From: Rebecca billardiae RCC1528
Taxonomy: Eukaryota > Haptophyta
NCBI GenBank assembly: GCA_965240325.2
Contig: OZ251224.1
Coordinates: 1,736,001-1,800,000 of the forward strand
Direction of reading: 5' to 3'
DNA length: 64,000 nt
Under the pieces are notes generated by a model that did no database searches, was not told the DNA's origin, and worked only from the letters and a program-made list of their open reading frames with translations. Shown piece after piece: positions 9,573 through 19,700 of this stretch (positions are counted from its first letter, which is position 1; each line of letters begins with the position of its first letter). Both the position numbers and the translations under genes were made by a program.

Positions 9573-10530
9573 TTAAGATGCAGTGCTCGGCTGTGAGGAC
9601 GCAGTGTACGACACGCCGCCCATCCAAGAGCCGTGGGGGTCGAGCTTGACGGCCTTGTCGATGACAGCACTCTCGATGCACACGTAGCGCTCCCACTCGC
9701 CCGGGCCCAAATCGTTGAGGCCCGAGGCCTTCTCCGCGCCAATGTTCCACACGACCGCGTCCTGAGCGGGGCCAATGTGGGCGGGGATGGGCGCGCTGTC
9801 TCTTCAGCTGGGTAGGCAGCAAAGGTGCGCGCGCACGCAGCCGGCGTACCTTGAAGCCCTGCGCGAGGATCTGCAGGGAGTCGGTGCCATCCGTGAGCGT
9901 GAGCTTGTCCGGGGACGCAAGGTACACGCGGTCCACCTCGCCCTCGATCTTCAACTGCTCCGCCGACTCGACCACGCGCGCCGTCTGACCGTCCGCGCCG
10001 CGCGGTGCGACCGAGTCCTCGTACGTGAGTCCGCTGAGCCCGTCGATGGCGACCTTGCCAACGCTGGAGACGGCGAAATACGTGTGCAGCGCCGTCGTGA
10101 ACTCGAGCGCTTCCTCGCCCTTGTTCATCACCTGCATCGCCATCGTGAGCTCCGCGTCCGCCGGCAGCGTGACGTGGTACAGAACACGGAATTTCGATGG
10201 CCACACCGCTCGCGTCTCCTCATCGTCGCAGAGCTCAAATGTGACGGTCGGCGACGGCTCGGTGGCCGTGCTGAGCACCTTCCACTTGGCCGAGGTCCGC
10301 GCAAAGCCATGCTTTGGCCCGCTGCCCCTGGCAGCAAACTGCGGCCAGCAGATGGGCACGCCGCCGCGGAGGGCGGTGGGAGGCGGCTTCGTTGTGGACG
10401 AGACGAAGAGGCGCTCACGCCCATCGGGCCGCCACGACTTGACGTGCGCCCCGAACAGCGCAATCTGGCAGGAGGCGCCCGACGCGCGCTTGAGCTCCAC
10501 GCAATCATCCGCCAAGCGGCTGGTCGCCAT
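9573..10530 (-). CDS. Glucose-6-phosphate 1-epimerase-like (aldose-1-epimerase family)
   Basis: The family interconverts alpha and beta anomers of hexose 6-phosphates in the cytosol. Exon 1 is 10530-9850 and exon 2 is 9761-9573; the 88-bp intron has donor GTACGC and acceptor CTCAG. The product is 289 aa, the usual length for this subfamily. Features in order: GGVPICWPQFAARGSGPKHG (about 60-80), the active-site His in ALHTYFAVSSVG, a Y/D pair in GLTYEDSV, and in exon 2 WNIGAEKASGLNDLGPGEW with the probable catalytic Glu in YVCIESA, ending DPHGSWMGGVSYTAS. No leader is seen. The hexose-6-phosphate assignment rests on overall motif layout and is less sure than the family. Confidence 0.88.
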
Positions 10531-11041
10531 GATGACGCGCGCTGCTGCTCGCGAACCCCCGGATTTTCGATTTTTCGCCGTCCCATCAAGGGTTCCCCGA
10601 TCGGACCCATCCCTCCCGCTCGGGCCGCCACCCGTCCGGGCGGCGGGCAGACAGGCGCCGAGTCGACTGACGGTCATCAGTGTTCACGCGGTTACTTAGT
10701 GATACTAGTCCGCTGTACACGCTGGCGAGAGTGAGCATGACATACGCGACAAGTCCCTCAGCTGTCGTGCTCAAGTCATCCGCCGTCGCTGCGTGCCTCT
10801 GAATCGTTGTTGATACAAGTTGCAGAGGGCACCGCACCGATCGGCCGCCGAGTGTCCGACTCACTCACGTCGGTCCAGTCCGCGCTGGCCGCGCCAGCAG
10901 TCGTCTGCGCGGGCGGTGCCGGGAAAACGGATGCAGGCCTGCGCGTGCGTAGCTCGGCATACAAGCGAGCACGGATGCGCAGCCGTCGCCGCACTCTCAG
11001 CTGATGGCGTGTCGAAGAGGGCCGAGAGGTGAACGCTGTAC
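10531..11041. other. Spacer between epimerase and PDCD4-like gene
   Basis: This 5' flank of the epimerase gene and 3' flank of the PDCD4-like gene was checked for MA3-domain exons on the minus strand, which a full PDCD4 would need. None was found in any frame. Confidence 0.55.
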
Positions 11042-11479
11042 TCACTCCTTGTTGTATTGCGTCACCTCGAGCGTGGCTCCAGACTGCGCGCACGAGCGCG
11101 TGGGTCGCGGGGCGTGAGTTCACGGCAGGGAGCGCCACACCAGGGGCGCGCGTGTAGCGTACCTCCTCCTCGCTATTGTAGTTCGGATCGCGCGTATCCG
11201 TCGCATTCGCGGCGCCAAACGTGTACTCGTCGCCCTGCGAGGAGCGACATGCATCGCGCAAAGCGATCGCGTGAGCACTTGCGGGGGCAACAGACACGCG
11301 CGTCGGACAAGTGCAGGCGGACGCATGGTGACGAGGCGAGCGATCACCTCTTTCCCCCACGCGCCCTTCCCACCAGCACCGCCCTTCTTGATGTCCTTGC
11401 GGTGCCCCGTCTCTGCGGAGACATTCTCCTTCCGGCGGTGCTCGGGCGGAATGTGCTTCTTCTTGTGATCCTGCTCCAT
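11042..11479 (-). CDS. 81-aa protein resembling the PDCD4 N-terminal segment
   Basis: Three exons fit one continuous frame: 11479-11348, 11234-11163 and 11083-11042 (introns 113 and 79 bp, GT-AG, all phase 0). The protein starts MEQDHKKKHIPPEHRRKENV and continues KDIKKGGAGGKGAWGKE, then TFGAANATDTRDPNYNSEEE, ending SGATLEVTQYNKE. KKGGAGGKGxWG followed by DPNY plus acidic residues is the signature just before the first MA3 domain of animal and plant PDCD4, a regulator of the eIF4A helicase. No MA3 domain follows, so this is either a stand-alone small protein or a truncated gene. The stop TGA overlaps a perfect donor (GTGAGT), leaving open an alternative 3' splice. It is divergent from rubredoxin. 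Confidence 0.65.
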
Positions 11480-11699
11480 ATTGACCTGATAGCGCCGGGG
11501 GGTCGTGTGGGGGATGCATCCGGCCGCCCACGGGTCATCAGCGAAGCCCGTGTGGCGCGCGCACGTGCACGAGTGCGCGCCGCCGCGCCGCCGCAAGTCG
11601 GGCCGCCGCGGCGCGCTACTCACGCTCGCTGTCAACCAATAATCGCCGGCGAAGTCGGCGTCCAAGCCATTTCCTGATTTATTACCCACTTGTCGATAG

Positions 11700-11704
11700 C
11701 CAAT
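11700..11704 (+). promoter_or_regulatory. CCAAT box in the PDCD4-like/rubredoxin divergent promoter
   Basis: CCAAT occurs at 11700-11704 and again as CCAATAAT at about 11636, both between the two divergent start codons (11479 and 11904). The role as an NF-Y-type site is inferred from sequence and position only. Confidence 0.4.
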
Positions 11705-11903
11705 AGGGTTGCGGGTTCTCGCGCTGGCAAGGAGGCTTCGGCCGCGCGTTTGGACGATGCAGAGCTACCGACCGGATAGCTGCGCGGAGCCAACTGATCC
11801 GGACTCGTTGGCCCTCCAGCCGACCAGCCCGGCTGACCGCCGCAGCCGGGGGCGCTTTGCGCGAGAACTCTCGCGCTAGATCCCGAGCTCCGCCATCATC
11901 ACG

Positions 11904-12305
11904 ATGATGTCCGTGCGCTTCATCCTCGCCCTGGTGGTGGCAATGCTCGCCGCCGACGGCGCTGCCGCCTACGCGCGCATCCCAGCCGCGCGCAGCGTGC
12001 TTGCGCGCGCGCGCCCGGCGGCCGCCGTCGCCATGGCCGCGAAGAAGGACATTCGCGAGGAGAAGGGCTACTGGCCCGGTGAGTGGGTGTGCGCGGATTG
12101 CGGCTACATCTACGCGCCCACGGAGCGCATCCCGTTCGAGGAGCAGCCCCGTGGCTTCGTCTGCCCGCAGTGCGCTGGACCGCGTCGGCGCTTCGTCAAG
12201 AAGGCGGGCGATGTCGTCGGCTCGCTCGATGACTCGCAGCTCGTGATTGGCACCGTCATCGGCCTCGTGGCGGTCGTCGGCCTGCTCTACGTTGGCATGT
12301 CGTAA
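11904..12305 (+). CDS. Membrane-anchored plastid rubredoxin (133 aa)
   Basis: Small one-iron electron-transfer protein. The signal peptide at 1-22 (FILALVVAMLAADGAAA|Y) and the Arg/Ala-rich transit segment indicate plastid import. The rubredoxin domain spans about 58-95, with the two iron knuckles CADCGYIY (Cys63, Cys66) and CPQCAGPRRRF (Cys87, Cys90). One C-terminal transmembrane helix (VIGTVIGLVAVVGLLYVG, about 112-131) anchors it. This layout matches the eukaryotic photosynthetic rubredoxin of the RBD1/RubA type, needed for photosystem II assembly in plants, green algae and cyanobacteria. The same role here is inferred from family. The gene is intronless; a second in-frame ATG immediately follows the first. 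Confidence 0.88.
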   Translation: MMSVRFILALVVAMLAADGAAAYARIPAARSVLARARPAAAVAMAAKKDIREEKGYWPGEWVCADCGYIYAPTERIPFEEQPRGFVCPQCAGPRRRFVKKAGDVVGSLDDSQLVIGTVIGLVAVVGLLYVGMS

Positions 12306-13533
12306 GCGCCGGACCACACACGTCTAGCGGGCGCCGCACGCGTGGGACGTCTCTCGATGGTCGTGTCGTTGCGCCGGTGGCAAGCCAGGGCTCAGCTGCC
12401 GCACATCGCAGGCTGGGCGCAAGGATTGTTCTCGCATCACTCATTGAGCCGCTGATCCTACAGTCTACAGTACAGCCTTCCGGGCTTCTGACGCCGGCCG
12501 CGCGCTTTGAAGTTCGGCTGCACTTCCGAGTGACGGACTTCATCCGCCGCCGGGCCTCGTCACGGAACGTCTTCGGAGTCAGTCTGACGACGACGAAGTC
12601 GGAGCAGTCTCATATGAAAAAATAATGATGGCTTAGAATATTAAATTACTTAATTAAAGTGTAGAGCGAGTATCGGTACGCGGATGACGCGGACCGCGAA
12701 GTCCTCCGTCAGCCGTCCGTGTGTCAGTGTGCCGCGGCGGCGGCCGCGTACATACATGGGCGGTCATGGCACATGCGCCGCGGCGGCCAGCGGGCCGCGC
12801 CGCCCGGACAGTCACTAGCGTACGGCCCGTACGGGCCGCGCGCTCCGGGCCTCCCGCTCCGGCCCCGCTCTGCTGTGAGTGAGTCTGACTGATCGGGTAT
12901 CTGGTTATGGTCCGTTATGGTAACTCACTGAGTCAACTGGTGCACGGACACTCAAGTCACTGTAGACAGTGTCAGCCCCGTGCCGGAACAGCATCCGGAA
13001 CAGCTGCCAACTCAATGCCAGTCGGCCGCGGGCGCCGCGTGCCGCAGCAGTCGGATCGACTGGCCGGAGCGGCGGAGCGAGCACTCCGCACTCGCCCACT
13101 CAGGTAGTCATCGGGTCTCGATCGCCAGACTCTGCGACGCTCGGCAATGCCAACGTCGCGCTGGCGGTGATTGCAGATTGTGACGGCGTCACTGGAGTCG
13201 TGACAGAGCGGCCGTCGAGCCACACCCCGGCAGCATGCGCCGCACGCCGCCTGCCGCCACGGAAGCGAGCCGGCGGCGGCAGGTCGCAGGCAGCCGGCGT
13301 TGCCACACATTGGCCTGAGCACGCACGTGAGAGTTTGATCGATGAGCTTGGCGGGAGGGCGACGGGAGGAAGGCACAGACCGCAGACAGGGCCGGCGCAT
13401 CGTGGCTCCTCCTCACGCCATCCCGCGCACATGGACACGGTCAGCACACCGGTGCGCGCTGGTGCAAGCACCAAACCATGCTTGAGCTCTTGGGAGCAAG
13501 GCCGGTACGGCCCAGCTGATTCGGCGCGACCGC
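12306..13533. other. Intergenic spacer, no gene seen
   Basis: This region lies between the rubredoxin 3' end and the LON-domain gene 3' end. It has mixed composition with an AT-rich patch near 12615-12660. Several frames are open by high GC, but none carries a recognisable motif or homologous copy. Confidence 0.6.
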
Positions 13534-15273
13534 TCAATGATCGGAGGACTCGCTCGAGGCGTCACGCTGTGGCGGCTCATCCTCCGCGCCGCCCTCACCG
13601 CCGTCGTCCTCTGCGGCGTTGAGCTCGGCCGTTCCGGCGGCACCTGTTGGGCCCATCGCGCCGCGGAGGGCCAGCACCGCCGCGAGGACCTTGCGCTGCT
13701 TCACCAGCTCGGAGCGGAGCAGCAGCAGCCGGCTGTGGACCGAGCGCGAGCGCAAGAGCTCGAGCCTCTGCTCGACGGTCTTCACGAGCTCAGGCAGCAG
13801 CGCGGTGAGGAGGAAGCTGGCGCGCGTGCGGCGCACTGGCCCGGGGAGCGTCACCGCTGTCGTGAGGCACACGCCCTCGTCATCCATCTCGCCCGGGCAC
13901 TCGTCCCACCCACCGGGTGGCGGAGGCGGCATCAGCGACGTGAGCATGGGCGGCAGGTCGCCCAGCTTGAGCGCGCGCAGCCGGCCGGCGAGCGTCCACG
14001 TCGCCAGCAGCTCGTTCCAGCAGCTCGCCTCCACACTCGCCAGGGAGAGCTCCTCCTCCGCCGCCGCCTCCGCCGCCGCCGCCACCTCCTCCGGAGCGTC
14101 TGCGTCTGCGTCCTCATCCTCCTCGCCCGGCTGCGCGCCGCGCCAGGTGTCGTGCGACTCGGGCTCGTCCGCGAGCTCGTCCTCCTCGTCGAGGACGAAC
14201 GGCGACGCCTCTACGGGCGGGCCAAGCCTCGCGTCGACGCCCATGGCGAACTCGCCGAGCGCGCTCTCGGCCGCCTTGGAGGCCGCCGCGACCGCCGCCA
14301 CGCTGATGCGCGCCCTGGCCTGCTCGAGCTCGTCCGCGCTCGCGACATCGATCGCGCTGAGGGCGGGGATGCCCTCGCCTGAGGCCACGGGCAACGTCGC
14401 TTCGAGGGCGGCCCACTCGCACGCCATCGTCGACGCCGCCGCAAGGGTGGCCGCGTTCACCGCGCCGGTGATGCGCGCGAGCGGGGTGTCGTCCGTGGCC
14501 AGGCTGGCGACCGCCTCGGTGGCCATGTCGTCGAGCAGCTCGAGCTCCTCCTCGTCGGTGTAGAACTCGCAGTCGGCGCGGGCGTACGGCAAGGACTGCG
14601 TCTCGCGCAGCACCTCGATGCGCCCGACCGCCCGGATGCCCAGCAGCATCCGTCCGTCCGTCTGCCGCTGGCACGTGACGATCTCGCACAGCGTGCCCAC
14701 GTCGCCCGGCCGCGCGTCCTGCCCCTCCGCGCCGAGGTTGCGCGAGCCGCCCTCGAGGAAGAGGGAGCCGAAGAGCCAGGGGCGCTCGCGCGACATGATC
14801 TCAGAGAACATGTGGCAGTAGTGCGGGACGTGCACGTTGAGCAGCTCGTTGTGGTGCGGCAGCGTCACCCACTGCACGCGCCACAGCGGCAGGTTGGGGA
14901 AGAGATGCGCGCCGGTCGGCGCGACTGCAGCCTGCTCCGCGGTGGGCGGCGAGGGCGAGGGCGAGGAGTAGTGTGGCTCGCGCGTGTCGGCCTTGAAGCA
15001 CGAGTTGAGAAGATCCACGTGCTGCTGCAGCTCGGTTGGTTCGCCATCGTCAAGCATCTGAACGCCCGCGCCGCGCTGCTGCGCGCCTGCCGCCCAGCGC
15101 GCGCGGGCCGCGCGCCGCGCGCGCGCAGCAGCTGCGGGGCTCGCCGGCGTCGACCATCGTGGGGTCGACGCCTTCGCCCGGAGGATGGTCGAGGACGCAC
15201 CCGCGCCCAGCACCCCCGCGCAGGCGAGCAGCATCAGCGCGGCGGACGCGTCGCCAAACCGTCGTCGCGCCAT
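13534..15273 (-). CDS. Plastid-targeted LON substrate-binding-domain protein (579 aa)
   Basis: The protein contains the N-terminal (substrate-recognition) domain of Lon proteases, without the AAA+ ATPase or peptidase. The ATG at 15273 (MARRRFGDASAALMLLACAG) gives a signal peptide followed by an Ala/Arg-rich transit region. The LON domain lies at about residues 122-235: LFPNLPLWRVQWVTLPHHNE, VPHYCHMFSEIMS, then VGTLCEIVTCQRQTDGRMLL and GIRAVGRIEVL. The remaining 340 residues are helical and acidic (long Glu/Asp/Ala tracts near 375-420), with LLTALLPELVKTVEQRLELL near the C-terminus. Plastid LON-only proteins of unknown function occur in other algae and plants. It is intronless and divergent from the GST gene (326 bp between starts). 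An upstream in-frame start at 15321 would bury the signal peptide. Confidence 0.8.
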   Translation of the reverse strand: MARRRFGDASAALMLLACAGVLGAGASSTILRAKASTPRWSTPASPAAAARARRAARARWAAGAQQRGAGVQMLDDGEPTELQQHVDLLNSCFKADTREPHYSSPSPSPPTAEQAAVAPTGAHLFPNLPLWRVQWVTLPHHNELLNVHVPHYCHMFSEIMSRERPWLFGSLFLEGGSRNLGAEGQDARPGDVGTLCEIVTCQRQTDGRMLLGIRAVGRIEVLRETQSLPYARADCEFYTDEEELELLDDMATEAVASLATDDTPLARITGAVNAATLAAASTMACEWAALEATLPVASGEGIPALSAIDVASADELEQARARISVAAVAAASKAAESALGEFAMGVDARLGPPVEASPFVLDEEDELADEPESHDTWRGAQPGEEDEDADADAPEEVAAAAEAAAEEELSLASVEASCWNELLATWTLAGRLRALKLGDLPPMLTSLMPPPPPGGWDECPGEMDDEGVCLTTAVTLPGPVRRTRASFLLTALLPELVKTVEQRLELLRSRSVHSRLLLLRSELVKQRKVLAAVLALRGAMGPTGAAGTAELNAAEDDGGEGGAEDEPPQRDASSESSDH

Positions 15274-15481
15274 AGCACGGTTGGTCGCCGGTGGCGGGAG
15301 CCGGGATTTGGACGGTGGCAAGTGCGCCTGTTCACGGTGGCTTCCTTCAGTCTCGGCTGCGGATGCAGCGTCACGAAACCTTTCGTTTCAGGCCAAAACG
15401 GACCTTTTCATCGGCCAGGACCGTGGTGAACGCGCACGCTGCTCGCGCCCAGCCAAACGGCTGGGATCAAGGCAGTGGCAG

Positions 15482-15488
15482 CCAATCA
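15482..15488 (+). promoter_or_regulatory. CCAATCA box in the LON/GST divergent promoter
   Basis: CCAATCA lies between the divergent start codons at 15273 and 15600, and 112 bp before the GST start. The same heptamer occurs before other genes in the window (22773-22779, 34754-34760, 40729-40735). Confidence 0.45.
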
Positions 15489-15599
15489 GCGTCGCGATCC
15501 GATCATTCTGATGCTGATTCCTTATTTCCTCGTCCCGCGTTTTCGATCCCGCCGCCGCCTGCCCGATCGGCGATCGTGACGACGGCTTTTCCACTGGGC

Positions 15600-16343
15600 A
15601 TGCAGCATCTCGTGCTCGTCTCGATGGTGGTCAGCGCCGGTGTGCGGACGACGTTCTACACCCACGGGCTGTGCCCCTACGCGCAGCGCGTCGCTCTGGC
15701 TCTCGAAGAGAAGGGCGTCGCCCACGAGCGCGTCGAGATCGACCTCTCCAACAAGCCATCCTGGTACGTGGAGACGACAGGCACGTCGCTCGTGCCTGCG
15801 ATCAAGCTGCCGGACGGGCGCGTGCAGGCTGAGTCGATCGATATCTGCCAGATGCTCGACAGCGAGTTCCCAGACGCCCCCACCCTCAACCCACCCGAAC
15901 GCGACGCGGAGATCCAGTCTCTCGTCTCGTACGCCCGCGAGGTGGAGAGCGCTGGTTGGGCACTGCTCGGTGGCGCGTGGAATTTCCCGACATCCGGTCA
16001 GGCTTCGCCGCGTGGCAAGAGCGCGATGGACCGTGCGCTACGCCGACTCGAAACGTCTATCGAGAGCTCCGGTGGGCCCTTCCTGTGCGGCGATCGCCCG
16101 ACAGTTGCCGATTGCGTGATCGCGCCATTCGTCGCACGCTTCTGCCTGGTCGCTCCACACACGCGGAACTACAACCCCCTCGATTCGTCGCTAGCCGTGA
16201 AGCGCTGGATGGAGGCCCTCAAGGCGCGTGAGTCGTGGAAAGCCACCTTCCCAAACGAAGAGGCGTTTCTGCGCTCCATCTTGAAGCACGGGGGCAGCCT
16301 CGACTACTTCGACTACACGCCTGCCACGCTCGCCAACCCATGA
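15600..16343 (+). CDS. Omega/DHAR-like glutathione S-transferase (247 aa)
   Basis: Glutathione-dependent thiol transferase or dehydroascorbate reductase type. The chosen ATG at 15600 gives MQHLVLVSMVVSAG, a short signal-like segment just before the thioredoxin-fold domain. The active site is HGLCPYAQRVALALEEKG, with Cys25 in place of the Ser/Tyr of classical GSTs, as in omega-class and DHAR enzymes. TSLVPAIKLPDGRVQAESIDI contains the cis-Pro and the glutathione-binding ES pair. The C-terminal helical domain contains GGPFLCGDRPTVADCVIAPF, the conserved helix N-cap. Length is normal. A longer in-frame upstream stretch is open but has no conserved content. The hydrophobic leader suggests ER entry or plastid targeting; which one is unclear. 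Confidence 0.85.
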   Translation: MQHLVLVSMVVSAGVRTTFYTHGLCPYAQRVALALEEKGVAHERVEIDLSNKPSWYVETTGTSLVPAIKLPDGRVQAESIDICQMLDSEFPDAPTLNPPERDAEIQSLVSYAREVESAGWALLGGAWNFPTSGQASPRGKSAMDRALRRLETSIESSGGPFLCGDRPTVADCVIAPFVARFCLVAPHTRNYNPLDSSLAVKRWMEALKARESWKATFPNEEAFLRSILKHGGSLDYFDYTPATLANP

Positions 16344-16700
16344 CGGATCACTCTGTGACTGTGCCGTCGGACAGTCTGCTGTGCCGGTAGTACGTGCGTT
16401 GGCTGACAGACAGTACGCGAGCTATACAGTAGCTGCTAAGCGCATAATGAGTCCGATGTCGTCAGATACATACATCGCTGAACGTGGTCATCATGCATGC
16501 GCTGTAGTGCATAGCCATATGGATCAATAAGTGCGCGACGGCTCTGACAATAACCCCTGAACTCGTGTGTAACCCGTAGCCATTCAGCGCGGGCCGCATC
16601 GCCGTCAATAAACCCTGTGCGCTGCCTGCTCGATCTTCGAATAATATCTGCGGAAGCGCCGCTGGTCCATCAGCCACCTCGCTGATCGTGTGGTGGACGT
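16344..16700. other. Convergent 3' spacer, no gene seen
   Basis: Short spacer between the converging GST and GCTD-repeat genes. Nothing recognisable was found in it. Confidence 0.65.
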
Positions 16701-19700
16701 TCAGACGCGTTGTGGTACCACCTGTGTCTCTGTGGGCGCGTTGCCATCGGCTGGTAGCGCTTCGGCTGTGAGCGCTTGCTGTGAGCCGCCAAATGTCCAA
16801 CGACGGCTTGGTGCGCGAGCTGCCGCGTCGCCGTCGGCTTGCAGCGCTCGCTGCGATCCGCCAAATCGGCTGAGGAGGCTGTCACGGCGTGTCGCAATCC
16901 TGCTGATCAAGACCGTTGGGCCTGCGAAAGCGTCTTCCATCTTGCGATTCCGGAGGTACATCACCAAGACCACCAACCAACCGAGGAGGCAACAGCACAC
17001 AAAGCCGATGGCGACGACGATGCCAACCTGCGCGCCGTAGGACAGCTGGGCACCCAGGAGGTTCGCCTCACCGGGAGGGGGCGACGACGGCGGCGCGGGT
17101 GGCGGCGAGGGTGGCGGCGGCGAGGTCGGCGAGGGCGGCGGCGGAGGGCTGGGCGGCGGGCTTGGCGGGGGTGGTGGGCTCGGCGGCGAGGGCGGCATGG
17201 GAGGCGGCTTGGGCGGCGAGGGCGGCGGAGAGGGCGGCGGTGGGGACGGTGGCGGCGCTGGAGGTGGCGAGGGCGGCGGTGAGGGCGGGCTCGGCGGCGG
17301 GCGGCTCGGCGGGCTCGGCGGGAGTGGTGGCGGCGAGAAGAAGATGCAGGAACCGTCGTTGTAGGTCGCCAGCGAGAAGAAGTTGCTCGCCGCGGGGGCA
17401 GTGCAGCCTCCGATCGAGCAGCTGCCACTGTCGACCGTGGCGATCGGGTCATAGTTGTCCGCGAGGGAGTTGGTGCAGCCCGGGAAGTCATAGGAGCAGC
17501 CGTCGAGCGCCGTGGCCGTGGAGTCATAGTTTGCGGCGGCGGTGTCCGTGCAGCCTGTGTATGAGCACGGCCCGTCGAGCTGCGCGTCGCTGCGGTAGTT
17601 GACGGCGGAGGTGTCGCGGCAGCCGGTGATCAGGAAGATGCACGAGTCGTCGGGCGTGTTGGCTGTCGAGTCGTAGTTGCTCGCGATCGTGGAGAGGCAG
17701 CCGAGGAAGATGCAGGTCGAGAGGTCGAGCTCGGTGACGCTCGAGTCGTAGTTGGTCGCGCTGAGCACGCTGCACCCAACGACCGGCGCAACACAGCTGC
17801 CATCGTCCTCCGTTGCGGCCGAGTCGTAGTTGGATGCGCTCTCGTCGGTGCAGCCTGACCGGATGCAGCTGCCATCGTCCCCGTCCGCGCTCGAGTCGTA
17901 GTTCTCAGAGCCAGAGTCGGTGCAGCCGAGCACGGGGCACACGCAGCTGCCGTCGTCGACGGTCGCGCTCGAGTCGTAGCCGCTGCACGACGGGCTCGTG
18001 CAGCCGAGGTACACGCAGCTGCCGTCGTCCGACTGCGCGCCCGAGTCAAAGTTGGGCGCCGTCACATCGGTGCACCCCGTCGAGGGCAGCGTGCACGAGC
18101 CGTCGCTCGCCGTCGCCGTGGAGTCATAGTTGAACGCCGCGGTGTTGGTGCAGCCGAAGTAGACGCAGCCGCCGTCCACGTCGGCATTCGAGTCGAAGTT
18201 CGCGGCGGCCGGGTCGAGGCAGCCGACCGTGGCGATGTCGACGCAGTCGTTCGACTCGAGCGTCGCGCGCGAGTTGTAGTTGGACGCGAGCGAGTTCATG
18301 CAGCCGGAGATCACGCACGAGCCGTCGTCCGCCTCGGCCGCCGAGTCGAAGTTGTCCGCAGTCGAGTCCGTGCAGCCGAGGAGGGGGATGACGCACGAGC
18401 CAGCATCGTTCACGCCCGCGGACGAGTCATAGTTGGTCGCGGACGTGTCGAGGCAGCCCGCGTACACGCACGATCCGTCGGTCGTGTCCGCGGTCGAGAG
18501 GAAGTTCATCGCCGCCGAGTCGGTGCAGCCAAACCGCGGGTAGATGCAGCTGCCGTCGTTGTCGGTCGCGGTCGAGTCGTAGTTGGGCGCGAACGTGAGG
18601 GTGCAGCCGCGGAACACACAGCTGCCGTCGTCGCTGGTCGCGCCGCTGGCGAAGTTGGCGGCGCCCGATGCGGTGCAGCCGGGGATCACCCCAGTGCACG
18701 AGCCGTCGTTCTGGGTGGCGGCGGAGTCGTAGTTGTCGGCGCCCGCGAGCGTGCAGCCATTGATGACGCACGAGCCGTCGCTCACGGTAGCAGAGGCGTC
18801 GAAGTTGCTCGCGCGCGAGTCGAGGCAGCCGTTGACGAGGAAGATGCAGCTGCCGTCGTTGAACGTGGCGCCGGAGTTGTAGTTGTCCGCGTTCGTGTTC
18901 GTGCAGCCGCCGAGCACGCACGAGCCGTCGTCGGTGACCGCAGACGGGTTGAAGTTGTCCGCGCCCGAGTCCGTGCAGCCCCCCGCGGGCGCGACGCACG
19001 AGCCATCGTTCGTGTTGGCGCTCGAGTCGTAGTTGGTCGCAGTTGGGTCGACGCAGCCGGGCACAGTGGACACGCAGCCGCCGTCGCGCGTCGCGAGCGA
19101 GAGGTAGTTGAGCGCCGTCGAGTCCGTGCAGCCGATGATGTCGTACTCGCAAATCGCGCCGCCCGCCGCCGTCGCGTTCGAGTTGTAGTTGGCCGCGAGC
19201 GGGTCGATGCAGCCGAAGATCTCGTCGACGCACGAGCCGTCGTCGACGGTGGCGATCGGGTCGTAGTTGGTCGCGTTGTTGCGCGTGCACCCGCTGAACG
19301 CGCAGCTCTCGTCGTCCACCGTCGCGTCGGGGTCGAAGTTGTCCGCGGCGGAGTTGACGCAGCCCTGCACCGGGCACACGGGCGCCACGTACGTGTCCTG
19401 CAGCTCAGAGTTGCCGCACGTGGCCAGCCGGCGCCGCCCGCCGTCGTCGGCGCTCGTCGACCAGATCGAAATCACCTCAGCGGCACGCGCGGCGTACGCC
19501 TCAGCCGCCGAGCTCAGCTCGCCGCTCGACGGCCCGTTCCCGCCGAGCGCGGTGCGGACGGCGATGAAGGTGGCAGCGTCGGCGAGCTCTGACAGGATGT
19601 GCGCGCTCGAGTCGGTGCACAGCGCGCCCACGTGCTGGAGGACGGCGGTCTGGACGGCGCTGGCGGACGAGTAGCCGGCGAGCAGCGCGGAGGCGCGCGA

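Noticed and set aside
10586-11041. Possible MA3-domain exons of a full-length PDCD4
   Set aside because: Translation of all three minus-strand frames shows no MA3-like helices before the epimerase gene.
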